A DNA stretch of 41,679 bases from Bacillota bacterium (GCA_014360195.1 JACIXY010000025.1:1-41679), one strand, 5' to 3'. Shown: positions 24,452 through 33,956, numbered from the stretch's first letter. Notes: a model not told the origin generated them from the letters alone. A program made the numbers and translations.

Positions 24452-24894
24452 TGCACGGCGCGTGCGCTCTCCGGAACCGGCGATTACTTATGGCGATCTA
24501 CTTAGTTTAGTGATCGGTTATTGAGACCCGGGACACCTGGCACCTGGCATCCGGAGTCCTGCCTAAGCCCAGTAGCCCTTGTCGGCCCGTCGGAGCGTCA
24601 GGGCAGGACGCCGTCACGCGTTGTAAACACGTGGCTCCCGGCCGGCTTACACGGCGCTCAGCCCCCGGCACAGGGTATACGGCCTTGGGTGGGGCTCGCG
24701 CACGCGCTGCCGTTGGGCGTGCAATATGCGGGCGCGCAAGCCCGTGTGAACGCTTCAGACGCGTCCCTTCGGCTGGAAAAGACGCTGCTCTTGGCGCCAG
24801 GACGACAGCCTCTGGCCGCGTAGCTACTTCAGTGCTCAAAATCTCAGCGCTCAAGCCTCGCAACCCACTGGCCGGCCTCGACGCGGTCTGGTCC
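24452..24894. other. Non-coding gap of about 440 bp
   Basis: Between the rubredoxin-like gene and the inverted repeat upstream of rubrerythrin. No gene, RNA or clear promoter seen. Confidence 0.5.
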
Positions 24895-25227
24895 TCAGCC
24901 CCACTTGCCCTTCGACATGTGCGCGGCGATCTCGGCTTTCGCGGCCTGGCGAAGCTCGGTCGCCTTCACCCTCAGCTGCTTGTAGACCTGCACACAGGTA
25001 GGATCGAGGTTGTCCTCTATGCCGGCTTCTGCCAGGGCAAGGAGATCCTCGCTGATGGAGATCAACCTGCAGAGGAGGCCGTTGCCCCTTCTGGACCGCT
25101 CGATCAAATCTGCCGCCGCCGCATCGATCTGCGCGAACTTCTCTTTCGGTGCGCCACACTTGGGGCACCGCTCTGGCGCTTCATCGCCGTCATGAACGTA
25201 ACCGCATACCTGGCAGCGCCACTTCAC
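24895..25227 (-). CDS. Rubredoxin-like domain protein with helical C-terminus
   Basis: A 110-residue protein. The N-terminus KWRCQVCGYVHDGDEAPERC and PKCGAP gives the CxxC...CxxC site of a rubrerythrin-type rubredoxin domain; the rest is helical (residues 35-110), too short for a di-iron bundle and without its ExxH motifs. It may pass electrons to rubrerythrin or related oxygen-defence enzymes. GTG at 25227 has AAGGAGG 9 nt upstream. Same strand as rubrerythrin, but separated by 620 bp. Confidence 0.85.
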   Translation of the reverse strand: MKWRCQVCGYVHDGDEAPERCPKCGAPKEKFAQIDAAAADLIERSRRGNGLLCRLISISEDLLALAEAGIEDNLDPTCVQVYKQLRVKATELRQAAKAEIAAHMSKGKWG

Positions 25228-25341
25228 ACCAATTAACCTCCTTCATGGGACGGATTGGAAGCGGGGCCCATTTGCCCGTACAGAGAATTCTATGAGCCGC
25301 CGCAAGATCCTTCAGTGCGCGGAAGCGGCGACGCGCCGCTT

Positions 25342-25485
25342 CTCGAAGCACCGGCCTACGGCGACATCGTGTTGAGTCCTAAGAACATACCTCATGGTCT
25401 TCGGGCCGGCCAATCCGAAGATTTCAGCGTCCTTGTCGTCAAGACCCCGAATCCTGAGAAGCTCAACAAAGGCGACGGGGTATGA
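25342..25485 (+). pseudogene. C-terminal fragment of a cupin-domain protein
   Basis: The translation YGDIVLSPKNIPHGLRAGQSEDFSVLVVKTPNPE looks like the last strands of a small cupin (the GD-x6-P-x3-H block with the metal His). The first cupin motif is absent and upstream sequence in this frame is not protein-like. No ribosome site is seen. I read it as the remaining end of a lost gene upstream of glpK. Confidence 0.5.
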
Positions 25486-25633
25486 CGGAAAACGCGGCGG
25501 CGCAAGCCCTGGCGCTTCCTCAACCCGCAACTTCGCCGTGCTGAGGGAGGAACGCGGCATCCACTGTCGAAAAGCCCACACGCACCCTTACTTAGCGTGC
25601 AGAGGGATGCGATTGCGTTAGGAGGGCGAACGG

Positions 25634-27151
25634 ATGCGAGGGCGCTATATCATGTCACTTGACCAGGGCACGACGAGTTCCCGGGCGATAATCTTCGACC
25701 GCGACGCAAGGCCCGTGGCCTTCGCGGCGAAGGAGTTCCCCCAGATCTACCCGCGGCCCGGCTGGGTGGAGCACGATCCGATGGACATATGGCAGACGCA
25801 AATCGACGTGGCCAGGGATGTCCTGGCGAAGGCCGGGATCGGTCCCGCCGACGTCGCTGCCATCGGCATCACGAACCAGCGCGAGACCACGATCCTCTGG
25901 GAGCGCGCGACGGGCGAGCCGGTCTATAACGCCATCGTGTGGCAGTGCCGCCGCAGCGCCCCGATATGCGACGAGCTCAAGTCGCAGGGATGGACGGCGA
26001 AAGTGGCCGAGAAAACAGGCCTTGTGATAGACGCCTACTTCTCGGCGACAAAGGTCAAGTGGCTCCTGGATAGTGTCCCGGGGCTGCGCGAGCGGGCAGA
26101 GCGCGGCGAGATCCTTTTCGGCACGGTGGACACGTGGCTCATCTGGCACCTCACGGGCGGGCGCGTGCACGTCACCGACTACTCGAACGCGTCCAGGACC
26201 ATGATGTTCAACATAAACACCCTCGACTGGGACGACGAAATCCTCACCCATCTCGGCATCCCGAGGGTGATGCTCCCGGAGGTGCGTCCGTCCTCGTGCG
26301 TGTATGGCGAGACCGCGCCCGACGTGTTCGGCGGTGACGCAGCCGCAGCCGCTCCCATGCTCATCTCAGGGGACGCCGGTGACCAGCAAGCAGCCCTTTT
26401 CGGGCAGGCGTGCTTCGAGCCGGGGATGGTCAAGAATACATACGGAACGGGCTGCTTCATGCTGATGAACACCGGCGGCCGTCCGGTGAGCTCCCGGAGC
26501 GGCCTCCTGACCACGATAGCGTGGGGGATCGACGGCGAGGTGGAATACGCCCTTGAGGGAAGCGTCTTCATTGCCGGTGCCGCAGTCCAGTGGCTCCGGG
26601 ACGAACTCAAGCTCATCGCGAGCGCGGCGGAGTCGGAGGAGCGGGCGGCCGCGGTGCCTGACTCGGGCGGGGTGTACGTGGTGCCCGCCTTCGTGGGCCT
26701 CGGAGCGCCGCACTGGGACATGTACGCCCGCGGCACGATCGTGGGCATCACGCGCGGCACCAGCAGAGATCACCTCATCCGCGCCACTCTGGAGTCCATC
26801 GCCTATCAGTCCAGGGACGTCGTGGAGGCAATGGTCAAGGACTCCGGCATTCGTCTCGCGGCCCTCCGCGTGGACGGCGGGGCGGCGCGCAACAATCTCC
26901 TCATGCAGTTCCAGGCGGACATCCTCGGGGTGCCCGTGGAGCGGCCGCAGGTCACCGAGACGACGGCGCTCGGTGCGGCTTACCTCGCGGGCCTCGCGAC
27001 GGGGTTCTGGAAGGACCGGCGCGAGTTGGCTGAACGCTGGCGGGCGGAGGCGCGATTCCGGCCTGCCATGGACCAGGACACGCGGGAGCGCCTCTACGGC
27101 GGCTGGCAGAAGGCCGTCACTCGTGCCCTGGGCTGGGAGAGGGAACGTTGA
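25634..27151 (+). CDS. glpK: Glycerol kinase
   Basis: FGGY-family kinase making glycerol-3-phosphate from glycerol and ATP. The signature [18 protein letters not shown] (residues 5-22), [73 protein letters not shown] and [20 protein letters not shown] are intact; 505 residues, normal length. ATG at 25634 has GGAGGG 7 nt upstream; translation might also begin at the ATG of IMSLDQG but the first is better placed. No glpF, glpD or regulator is adjacent, so the context does not show how it is controlled. Confidence 0.97.
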   Translation: MRGRYIMSLDQGTTSSRAIIFDRDARPVAFAAKEFPQIYPRPGWVEHDPMDIWQTQIDVARDVLAKAGIGPADVAAIGITNQRETTILWERATGEPVYNAIVWQCRRSAPICDELKSQGWTAKVAEKTGLVIDAYFSATKVKWLLDSVPGLRERAERGEILFGTVDTWLIWHLTGGRVHVTDYSNASRTMMFNINTLDWDDEILTHLGIPRVMLPEVRPSSCVYGETAPDVFGGDAAAAAPMLISGDAGDQQAALFGQACFEPGMVKNTYGTGCFMLMNTGGRPVSSRSGLLTTIAWGIDGEVEYALEGSVFIAGAAVQWLRDELKLIASAAESEERAAAVPDSGGVYVVPAFVGLGAPHWDMYARGTIVGITRGTSRDHLIRATLESIAYQSRDVVEAMVKDSGIRLAALRVDGGAARNNLLMQFQADILGVPVERPQVTETTALGAAYLAGLATGFWKDRRELAERWRAEARFRPAMDQDTRERLYGGWQKAVTRALGWERER

Positions 27152-27192
27152 CAGCGACAACGCCAGCGACAGCGGCAACGAGAGCCAGAGAG
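27150..27192 (+). repeat. Short GCGACA/GCGGCA-type simple-sequence tract between glpK and the S41 peptidase
   Basis: Six-base units (GACAGC, GACAAC, GCCAGC, GACAGC, GGCAAC, GAGAGC) repeat about seven times in the gap between the two genes. Confidence 0.65.
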
Positions 27193-27203
27193 GGTGAACT
27201 CAG

Positions 27204-29120
27204 TTGAACTCCCGACGACCCAAGGTCCGGATCCTGGCGTTTTCCTTTGTATTGCTGTTGACGGCCGCATTTTGGGCAGTGATCAGGCTGGTCGTCGTGC
27301 CCGAGCCCAATGATGCCGGTCCGTCTACCCCCCGGCGTCGGCCTTCGCAGGCGGGGGAACTGATGCAGCCGCAACAGATGCTGGAGGACCTCCAGTATAT
27401 CAGCTCCGTCATACAACAAGTCCATCCCGCCATGACCAGCTGTTCTGTCCTGGATGAGTTTGCGGCGCGGGCAGATGCCACGAAGACGGCGCTACATGAG
27501 CCCTTGCCGGCGTGGCGGTTCTTCGCCCTGGTCAATGCCCTGGTCGCTTCGCTGCAGGACGCACACACATCCCTCTGGCCCCCTGGTGGTGGAATACTGC
27601 CGGTAGGGCTGACCTGGGCCGAGGATGGCATCGTGGTAAGCCGCGTTCTCGACCCCACCCTTCCCATACAGTCCGGAGATGAACTGGTCAGCCTGGGCGG
27701 CCGGACACCCGAGCAGTTGCTGGCAGACCTCAGCGCCTGGATTCCTCACGGAAACCCGTATTGGGTCAGGGCGCTTGGCAGCCAGTACCTGGGAAATGCG
27801 CTGGTCCTGCAGGGCCTGGGCCTGGTATCCAGGCAAGACACGGGGGAAGAGACGGTGCGGATGGTGGTTCGCCGCCCGGTGGCCCGCCGACCAGATTCAG
27901 TGCAACCACGAGAATCTGGCGCATCCCAGGATGCCGAGATATCCCACGTGCCTCAGGGCTTCGGCACGCCTGCGGAACCTCCCCAGACATCACAGGAATC
28001 GCAGGCGCCTCCATCACAGGAATCGCAGGTGCCTCAAGAATCCCGGATAGCCTCGCAGGCTTTGATGGGCACCATCACTGCCGCCGAGGTCCCGATATGG
28101 AGCGGGCTCACAATCGCGCGAACTGTAGCTAGCACCGACGCAGCCACAGGTCGCACTTTTTCGCCTGCTGCTGAAGCGGGCCTGCGACCGGGCGACAGGA
28201 TCTTGAAGGTGGACGGCGTACCGGTCCTTTCCACTGATGATCTCGGCCGCGCAATCCAGGAGTGCGGACAAGAGGGCGGAGATCTGACCCTGGAGGTGCT
28301 GCGTCGGGGTCAGCGCCTCAAGTTCACCGTGCGTCCGATACCCCGGCGCGATCCTGGTTCCTTTGAAACATCATACGTGATAGGCGTGATGCTCGGCGGC
28401 GTGCCGACGTCGGAGGCCGAGAAGCGCCCATGGTTCGGCTGGACTATCGATCGTTCCGCCGGATACGGCCTCTTCTGGTTGGATGAGTGCAATAACACCA
28501 AAGACTACCGCCGGGCCGTGGACGAGTTCTTCGCTGCGGTCCGCAAGGACGGCATTCAGAGGGTCGCCATCGACCTCCGGCGCAACGGCGGCGGCGATTC
28601 CATGGTGGTGAGCGCCTTTCTCAAATACCTGCCATATAGGAATCTACGTGCCCCATCCCGCAGCACACGCTTTTCGCCGCAGCTGTCCCAGCAGCGCAGC
28701 TTCTGGCTTCGCTCACTCACATGGATAGGCGAGACCTTTTTTAACGGGCGATGGTTCCCCTATCCCATCCAGCCCCGGGCTCGCACGAATCAGCTTTTTC
28801 GGGGCCAGGTCTATGTCCTGACCTCGTGGCATTCCTTTAGCTCTGCCGTAGACTTCGCGGCAATTCTATCAGATAACCATTTGGCACAGGTGGTGGGGGC
28901 TCCCACCGGCGGGACACCTACCGCATACGGCGACACACTGAATTTCAGAACGCCAAACACCGGCTGGAATTTCAGTGTCTCAACCACCCGATTCGTGCGA
29001 CCCGATCCGGCTCGCGACCCGGCGGACGCGCTCTACCCGGACGTCTTTATCCCCACGACCATGCGGGACATCCGCGAAGGCCGCGACCCGGTGCTGGAAT
29101 GGCTGCGGCACGGACCGTGA
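27204..29120 (+). CDS. Membrane-anchored PDZ / S41 family peptidase
   Basis: A 638-residue extracytoplasmic protease. Residues 9-31 form a signal-anchor helix. A PDZ domain lies at about 290-375 (AEAGLRPGDRILKVDGVPV), and the S41 tail-specific-protease-like core at 400-620 has RNGGGD at 460-465, TSWHSFSSAVDFA at 540-552 (catalytic Ser in the SFSSA block) and GAPTGGTPTAYGD. A Pro/Gln/Ser/Glu-rich stretch at about 228-285, with two near-identical repeats around SQESQ, interrupts the region before the PDZ domain. The TTG start at 27204 is preceded by GAGGG. Separated from glpK by 52 bp of simple sequence. Substrate unknown. Confidence 0.85.
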   Translation: MNSRRPKVRILAFSFVLLLTAAFWAVIRLVVVPEPNDAGPSTPRRRPSQAGELMQPQQMLEDLQYISSVIQQVHPAMTSCSVLDEFAARADATKTALHEPLPAWRFFALVNALVASLQDAHTSLWPPGGGILPVGLTWAEDGIVVSRVLDPTLPIQSGDELVSLGGRTPEQLLADLSAWIPHGNPYWVRALGSQYLGNALVLQGLGLVSRQDTGEETVRMVVRRPVARRPDSVQPRESGASQDAEISHVPQGFGTPAEPPQTSQESQAPPSQESQVPQESRIASQALMGTITAAEVPIWSGLTIARTVASTDAATGRTFSPAAEAGLRPGDRILKVDGVPVLSTDDLGRAIQECGQEGGDLTLEVLRRGQRLKFTVRPIPRRDPGSFETSYVIGVMLGGVPTSEAEKRPWFGWTIDRSAGYGLFWLDECNNTKDYRRAVDEFFAAVRKDGIQRVAIDLRRNGGGDSMVVSAFLKYLPYRNLRAPSRSTRFSPQLSQQRSFWLRSLTWIGETFFNGRWFPYPIQPRARTNQLFRGQVYVLTSWHSFSSAVDFAAILSDNHLAQVVGAPTGGTPTAYGDTLNFRTPNTGWNFSVSTTRFVRPDPARDPADALYPDVFIPTTMRDIREGRDPVLEWLRHGP

Positions 29121-29439
29121 CGTCGTGCAGTTAGCTATTACGATAGTTCTCCAGTTGATATGGGTTCCTGGTGTTCCTCGATGGAGAACCGATAGATAGG
29201 TTCGGGCTTATCATGGGCGGCAGTTTCCAACTCGGTTTATCTTTCCTATCATGCCAGAGGTCCGCTAGACCTCAGCCCTTGAGTATATGCCTGTCCGCCA
29301 ATGTGAACACCGCGCTACGGAGGCCCAGATCGCCTCCGGCCCTTTCAAGCATCGCAATCCCCCGGAGATACGCGGTAGCGGCTATGTGGTAGAATCCTTA
29401 CGCCTATGTCCTCGAATGAGGCGTTGGTAGCGAAAACCA
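29121..29439. other. Non-coding gap of about 320 bp
   Basis: Between convergent genes. Nothing recognised; no hairpin with a T-run was seen. Confidence 0.5.
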
Positions 29440-30516
29440 CTACGTGATGGGTGGGTCCCGGTACCAGCAAAGAAGCCTCTTTTCCCATGAGCGAGGCAGA
29501 GAACAGGCTATAGAGTGTTGAGATATGGAGAAAAGGTGCCCCGCGCACCCGCAGTCGCTGGCTCCGAAGCCCGGTATGAAGCGAGTCGCGCCTGGCAGCG
29601 TGGATAGGGAATCCGCGAGCTTACATTCCGAAGGGATCGCCGGGGAATGTTCAATGTCTTGGGGGGTTGGTAGGCCACTCCCGATGGAATCGGACGGCGA
29701 ATTGGGCATAATGTCAATTCCGACGGGTCTCGCTGCTGCCCGGAGCCAGTCCACATGCCAGCGGAGGCTTCGACCGCCTGCCCAATGGCGGCGGAGGCGA
29801 TGTGAGAGACCCCTGGCGGCGGAGCCAATGTAGGCATACGTCCCCTTGTCGAATAAGTACTCACCTAGGCTTCCGATACGGATCGTCCTTGTGTCAGGCA
29901 GATAAAGCCACAAAACATAAAGGCCCCCTTGGGGCAAGATGTCCCACTCAGGACCAGCAATAGCGCCGGGCATGGCGTCCGTGATGGAGCCCCCTGAAAG
30001 TGTTTTCTCCATCGCAGCAACTGTAAGAGGCTTATCGGCGTGCGGCGCGATGCTGGTCACCCTGAACCCGCGTCGTTGATAGTATGGGACAACGAGACGC
30101 TCGACAACGCAATAGAGCACGAGACGCTTGATCCTTACGCTGCTTGCTTCCTGTTCTATCAGGTTGAGCAGCAGTGTTCCGACACCTCGTCCCCTATATT
30201 CAGGGAGAACGCCGAACCGGCTTATGATCCACGCATCCGGGGAACGCGGCGTGATGCGAACGATGCCCACAGGTTCTAAACCATCTGCGCCCTGTCCTTT
30301 CTCTGCACCGAGATAGAGCGCGAAAACGCGGGTGCCGGCTTTCAATTCCCTCATGATCTCTTCTTGAGTTTCAGACACCGCACCGGGCGCGGGCAGGCCG
30401 GGGCTATGGACATGCGGCGTCGAAAAGGCTCTTCGAGTCAAATCGGCGATCAATGACAGACGGGCTCCATTAAGTTCCTGCATCTTAAACCGATTAAACT
30501 GATCATCCAGCACCAT
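29440..30516 (-). CDS. Fusion of a GNAT acetyltransferase and a DUF123 (GIY-YIG-like) domain
   Basis: Two domains in one 358-residue protein. Residues 10-165 are a GNAT N-acetyltransferase with the acetyl-CoA loop FGVLPEYRGRGVGTLLLN at 101-118 and YYQRRGFRVTS near 145. Residues 197-330 are a DUF123 domain: GGLYVLWLYL, IRIGSLGEYLF, GTYAYIGSAARGLSHRLRRH, LRWHVDWL, ECKLADSL and the end PGFGASDCGCAGHLF, the usual Cys/His finish. DUF123 is a relative of GIY-YIG nucleases, often found alone or fused to endonuclease III. ATG at 30516 has GGAGG 5 nt upstream; the longer frame to 30603 is rejected. Substrates of both halves are unknown. Confidence 0.85.
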   Translation of the reverse strand: MVLDDQFNRFKMQELNGARLSLIADLTRRAFSTPHVHSPGLPAPGAVSETQEEIMRELKAGTRVFALYLGAEKGQGADGLEPVGIVRITPRSPDAWIISRFGVLPEYRGRGVGTLLLNLIEQEASSVRIKRLVLYCVVERLVVPYYQRRGFRVTSIAPHADKPLTVAAMEKTLSGGSITDAMPGAIAGPEWDILPQGGLYVLWLYLPDTRTIRIGSLGEYLFDKGTYAYIGSAARGLSHRLRRHWAGGRSLRWHVDWLRAAARPVGIDIMPNSPSDSIGSGLPTPQDIEHSPAIPSECKLADSLSTLPGATRFIPGFGASDCGCAGHLFSISQHSIACSLPRSWEKRLLCWYRDPPIT

Positions 30517-30733
30517 GATGTCCTCCAGTTCTTCAGCTTTGACCCCAGCGTGGCACCGCCAGGCGAATCTGCGCCCAAATGGCGCCAGCTCCATCCAGTT
30601 CACCCTACGCCGGGACCGGGCGGGATGGCGGAGGAGACCGGAGTCTCAGCAGGGTGTCTCGACGCGTCGCTCGATTGGGAACGGAGTCGAAGCATGTCCC
30701 AGTAGACGAGAGCCTTTATCCCTATCGGCTGGT

Positions 30734-31882
30734 TCAGGTGAGCATGGCCGCCAGGTCCCCCGGCAACGCCGGGCGCATTACCCGCTCTATGATCTCCTTG
30801 GCCACTTCTGGCACTGCACGCCCATCTGTTTGCACAAGGTAGTCTTCTATCGCAGCCTGTTCCAGGGCGCGGGCCAATTCCGCCGCGCGCTGCAGGTGCC
30901 ACTCCAGGCCGTGCCCGCGCTCCCTCATACGAACCCTTTCGGCCAGCACTGGGAGCGAGGCGGCAAGCCGCACCACCACAATGTCCGCCCCCGGCACGAC
31001 ATCGCGCAGTCCCTCGAGTTCCTCTTGCGTTTCCACCACCCGCGCGATCACAAGGCAACGGGCTCCGCACGAGCGGGCATTGCGCCATACGCTGGCCAGG
31101 TTGGCGTACCCAATGCCATTTCCAAACCGGTCGCCGGGTGAGTGGGGGTAACACTGCGTAAGGGCATCGAAATCGATAAGCGCATGCGGCACTCCAGCGG
31201 ATGATAGCAGGTCTGACACCTCGTTCGCCACTGCACTTTTGCCAACGCCCACGGGTCCGCTCAGAACAACTACTGGCACTCGCTGCCACCACGCCAGGGC
31301 TGCGTGCTCGGTAACTTTGACAAAGGCATTCTTGCCGTCCATGTAGCCTTCGATGTCATATGGAAAAAGATGAGCTAGCTTCTGCTTAAGCGCGGCGTAT
31401 CGCTTCGCCACGTCTGGGTAGGCGCGAAGGTAATCGCGGAAAGCAAGATGACGGTCTATCATTGGACTACCAGATGCATATACATGGACATGATGTGTAT
31501 GGCATTCAGCACCGTCGCGGTAATAATGCCGGTGGAAATAGCGTCGGCCAGATAGACCGTGCTCGCCCATGGGCTCATACCCCAACTCCACCATAGCCTC
31601 ATTCAGGCAGTCTACTGCGTCGATGTTCCGAACGACAGGAAGGATATCAATGATCGGCTTCGCCGCCAGGCCAGGAACCGCTGTGCTGCCGATGTGATGG
31701 ATATGGATGAGCTCGCGCCCGAACACTGCCTGCAGGCGCTCGGCTTCCTCACGAAACCGCGCCGGCCAGGCCGGATCGTAAGGAACGACCTTTACTTCAC
31801 GTGGTGCCCGTCGAATAAGCATGGTGTCATCGATAGGATCGGGATGATCGGAGCTGGCTTCGTCCAATGTCACATCAGTCAT
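30734..31882 (-). CDS. Fusion of GrpB (UPF0157) and a P-loop kinase domain
   Basis: Residues 28-190 match GrpB/UPF0157, a nucleotidyltransferase-fold family: VPYDPAWPARFREEAERL, IHHIGSTAVPGLAAKPIIDILP and FHRHYYRDGAECHTHHVHV. Residues 203-375 are a small P-loop kinase with VVLSGPVGVGKSAVA (Walker A at 209-217) and a lid-like Arg-rich region (RVRMRERGHGLEW). Similar GrpB-dephospho-CoA-kinase fusions occur in Actinobacteria, but the kinase part here is closer to a generic AAA/shikimate-type kinase, so coaE is not assigned. ATG at 31882 has only a weak ribosome site. Monocistronic, same strand as the following fusion gene. Confidence 0.8.
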   Translation of the reverse strand: MTDVTLDEASSDHPDPIDDTMLIRRAPREVKVVPYDPAWPARFREEAERLQAVFGRELIHIHHIGSTAVPGLAAKPIIDILPVVRNIDAVDCLNEAMVELGYEPMGEHGLSGRRYFHRHYYRDGAECHTHHVHVYASGSPMIDRHLAFRDYLRAYPDVAKRYAALKQKLAHLFPYDIEGYMDGKNAFVKVTEHAALAWWQRVPVVVLSGPVGVGKSAVANEVSDLLSSAGVPHALIDFDALTQCYPHSPGDRFGNGIGYANLASVWRNARSCGARCLVIARVVETQEELEGLRDVVPGADIVVVRLAASLPVLAERVRMRERGHGLEWHLQRAAELARALEQAAIEDYLVQTDGRAVPEVAKEIIERVMRPALPGDLAAMLT

Positions 31883-32184
31883 GGTACATCACCGCCGCAC
31901 AAGATTCCTTCAGCTGGTGTCATACTGTGTAGCAGCACAGCAGCAGCATAGCAGGGCTGAAGGCCCTCATCAGTAGAGCCCCATCCCACCTCACTTCAGC
32001 CCGATTATCCGTGAGGCGAAGAGAGGCTAAGACCCGGTCGCTGGCCGCCCCTAGAAGCTTGCTCCAAGAGCCGCGCGCGGCCCCGGCGACGGCCTCTTTG
32101 TGTCGCAACCCCGCACTTAGGGGGCGTTCAGGGGGCGTGGCGGTTATCCTGTTGGGGCGGTCCGGCCGGTTCTGGGGCAGCCTT
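31883..32184. other. Non-coding gap of about 300 bp
   Basis: Downstream of a VapC-like gene and upstream of the GrpB fusion. It includes a small CAGCAGCA-type tract near 31930-31950. No gene or clear terminator. Confidence 0.45.
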
Positions 32185-32598
32185 TTAGGCCATCATCAGC
32201 GGTTCCGTTCTAATGCTCAGTCGTTCACTTGCCAGAACGAGAAGCCGATCAACCGTCCACAGGGGACTACCGGTTTTCATAGCGATCTGAAGGTACGCGG
32301 CATCATATACGGAAATCTCATGTTGCAGGGCTGTGTTCAGACACTCAACCGGATCGGGATGCCATTCTTCAAAAAGAAAGTCGCGTAAGACGCCAAGAGC
32401 TTCCCCGGCGATATCCGGCGATATCTTCTCGCGGCGTGTTGCCACCCAGAGAGTGTTTGCGACCTCGTACCAGAAGGTCGGCGGTCCCAAGAGCGATATA
32501 CTGGGCTTGTTGGCTCCTCTGTCACGCAATTTAATAACATGCCGGGTATCTTCCCCGGGAAGCACCCACGACAGCGCTACGGAGGCATCTACTACCAC
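32185..32598 (-). CDS. PIN-domain toxin (VapC-like), second module
   Basis: A 137-residue PIN-domain protein. The acidic residues are MVVDASVALSWVLP at the start, the Glu in TFWYEVANTLWV, and VYDAAYLQIA plus LWTVDRLL late in the protein, as in VapC ribonucleases. It begins 5 bp after the stop of the ribbon-helix-helix gene. Cellular RNA target unknown. Confidence 0.85.
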   Translation of the reverse strand: MVVDASVALSWVLPGEDTRHVIKLRDRGANKPSISLLGPPTFWYEVANTLWVATRREKISPDIAGEALGVLRDFLFEEWHPDPVECLNTALQHEISVYDAAYLQIAMKTGSPLWTVDRLLVLASERLSIRTEPLMMA

Positions 32599-32603
32599 TG
32601 ATT

Positions 32604-32846
32604 TCAGTTGCGACGCCCCTCCTCCCGCATCGCACGGATTTCGTCAGTCGAAAACCTCGCATCAATCTGGCTGCGGATGGAATCCATCCTTGCAGCAATG
32701 GCTCTGCGGTCGGGGCTTTTCAGTGCAAGACGCGTCACACGTAACATGAACTCAGACAAGGACAAGGACAAGCCCTGAAGGCTTGCAGCAGCCTTAAGGG
32801 TCTTATGGAATTCTTCGTCCACGTATACACTGATTTTCCGAGCCAT
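32604..32846 (-). CDS. Ribbon-helix-helix antitoxin (VapB-like), second module
   Basis: An 80-residue protein starting RKISVYVDEEFHKTLKAAASLQGLS, an RHH DNA-binding strand and helix, followed by a helical tail (RAIAARMDSIRSQIDARF) that should bind the PIN toxin encoded next. ATG at 32846 has no strong ribosome site but lies just after a promoter with a tandem 8-bp repeat in its spacer, a likely site for its own repression. Confidence 0.8.
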   Translation of the reverse strand: MARKISVYVDEEFHKTLKAAASLQGLSLSLSEFMLRVTRLALKSPDRRAIAARMDSIRSQIDARFSTDEIRAMREEGRRN

Positions 32847-32866
32847 CGTGAGATCTCGTCAACACG

Positions 32867-32895
32867 AAGATAACGCTTTAGCGCTTTAGGGTCAA
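32867..32895 (-). promoter_or_regulatory. Promoter and likely operator of the second VapBC-like module
   Basis: On the minus strand TTGACC (32890-32895), a 17-bp spacer and TATCTT (32867-32872). The spacer holds two tandem copies of CGCTTTAG (32874-32881 and 32882-32889, plus strand), with AGCGCT at the junction, a suitable site for an RHH antitoxin dimer pair. Confidence 0.55.
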
Positions 32896-33098
32896 GGTGC
32901 TACCGCACTAGCCTAAGGAAAAACCAAGCCACTTGCGTCCCGCTACTTCTTCGATTCCGGCCCGGTATGTCACGGAGATTCAGATAACGGCCAAGAAAGC
33001 ATATGGCAGTACTGGTCACGGTTCCGCCCATGAATTTCATCATGCTGAACGGTACGGGGGACGCAGGAATGGAGTCATCTAATGAAATAGACAGATAG

Positions 33099-33120
33099 CT
33101 GGGGGCTGGTGGCCCCTCAG
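33099..33120 (-). terminator. Hairpin after the third PIN toxin gene
   Basis: CTGGGGGC-TGGT-GGCCCCTCAG (plus strand) forms a GC-rich stem with one bulge, 40 nt past the toxin stop. The next bases in reading order are moderately T-rich (ATCTGTCTATTTC), so a weak Rho-independent terminator is likely. Confidence 0.4.
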
Positions 33121-33159
33121 AGCCTTTCTATGTGTTCTGGCGGGTCGCTCCCTTTGGCC

Positions 33160-33624
33160 CTACCCGCCGACTTGTGGCGCAGCCTGTAAGGGATTGAGCA
33201 CTTCCAGCCCTTCATCCGAAGCAAGCCGGGCGAGTTTCGTATCGGCGCACACGAAAACAAGGTTGTCAGTCCGGTCGGCGACTCGCAACGCTGAGGCCAG
33301 CTGAATGGCATCGATAGGCGACATGTAGCGCTTTTCAATTAGTCCGATACTGTCAAGGATGTCCCTCAACGTGATCTCGACGACATCCAGCACCCCATCG
33401 GCAATCTTCGCCATGATATCCGCCTTTATTGCGCGGTACCCTTTCTCGTCGATCAGCCGATCGACTTCCACAAGTCGCCGTATATTGGACATCATCTCTG
33501 TGATGGTCAAGCTGGTAATGAGCCGTAGGCCGCCGTTTTGGAAGATCCGCTGCACAACCTGAGATCCCTGTTCGGGGACATAGAACTTGAAAAACGCGCT
33601 GGTATCAAGGAAGAATGCCTTCAT
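33160..33624 (-). CDS. PIN-domain protein (VapC-like), third module
   Basis: A 154-residue PIN protein opening FFLDTSAFFKFYVPEQGS. The later acidic positions are in the helix TITEMMSNIRRL and in MSPIDAIQLASAL and FVCADTKLARLA. This subtype is commonly paired with AbrB-type antitoxins, as here: it starts 5 bp after the AbrB-like gene, with GGAGGAGG inside the end of that gene. The RNA target is unknown. Confidence 0.85.
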   Translation of the reverse strand: MKAFFLDTSAFFKFYVPEQGSQVVQRIFQNGGLRLITSLTITEMMSNIRRLVEVDRLIDEKGYRAIKADIMAKIADGVLDVVEITLRDILDSIGLIEKRYMSPIDAIQLASALRVADRTDNLVFVCADTKLARLASDEGLEVLNPLQAAPQVGG

Positions 33625-33628
33625 CTGT

Positions 33629-33916
33629 TCACGGCTCCTCCTCCCTCAGGTGGCTCACCCTTTCCGCCATGGAAAAGGGAAGCCCTGAGAACATCCGGCG
33701 GATTTCCTCGATGCTGACTCGCTCTTCACTATGTCTCTTGGCATACGCTAACAGAAGCCCCCGTTCGTTTTGCCTTGGAGAAGGCCTGAGCACCAATTCC
33801 CCGCCACGCAACTCTGCCTGTAAATAGTCCCCTGCCGATATTCTGAGGCGTTCTCGGATGGATTTGGGTAGAGTGATCTGCCCCTTGGAGGTCACTTTGA
33901 TGTCTCGATATTGCAC
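33629..33916 (-). CDS. AbrB/MazE-type antitoxin
   Basis: A swapped-hairpin AbrB domain: YRDIKVTSKGQITLPKSIRERLRISAGDYLQAEL near the N-terminus, then a helical tail (SIEEIRRMFSGLP) for toxin binding. The frame has an ATG at 33961, but that ATG lies inside the -10 element of a good promoter, so it is probably not transcribed. GTG at 33916, giving the usual short N-terminus before YRDIKV, follows GGGGGTGG and is preferred (95 residues). It overlaps nothing and precedes the PIN gene by 4 bp. Likely represses its own promoter. Confidence 0.78.
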   Translation of the reverse strand: MQYRDIKVTSKGQITLPKSIRERLRISAGDYLQAELRGGELVLRPSPRQNERGLLLAYAKRHSEERVSIEEIRRMFSGLPFSMAERVSHLREEEP

Positions 33917-33956
33917 AACCTCCACCCCCAGGTAAGGAATAACGTCGCTCCTTACA

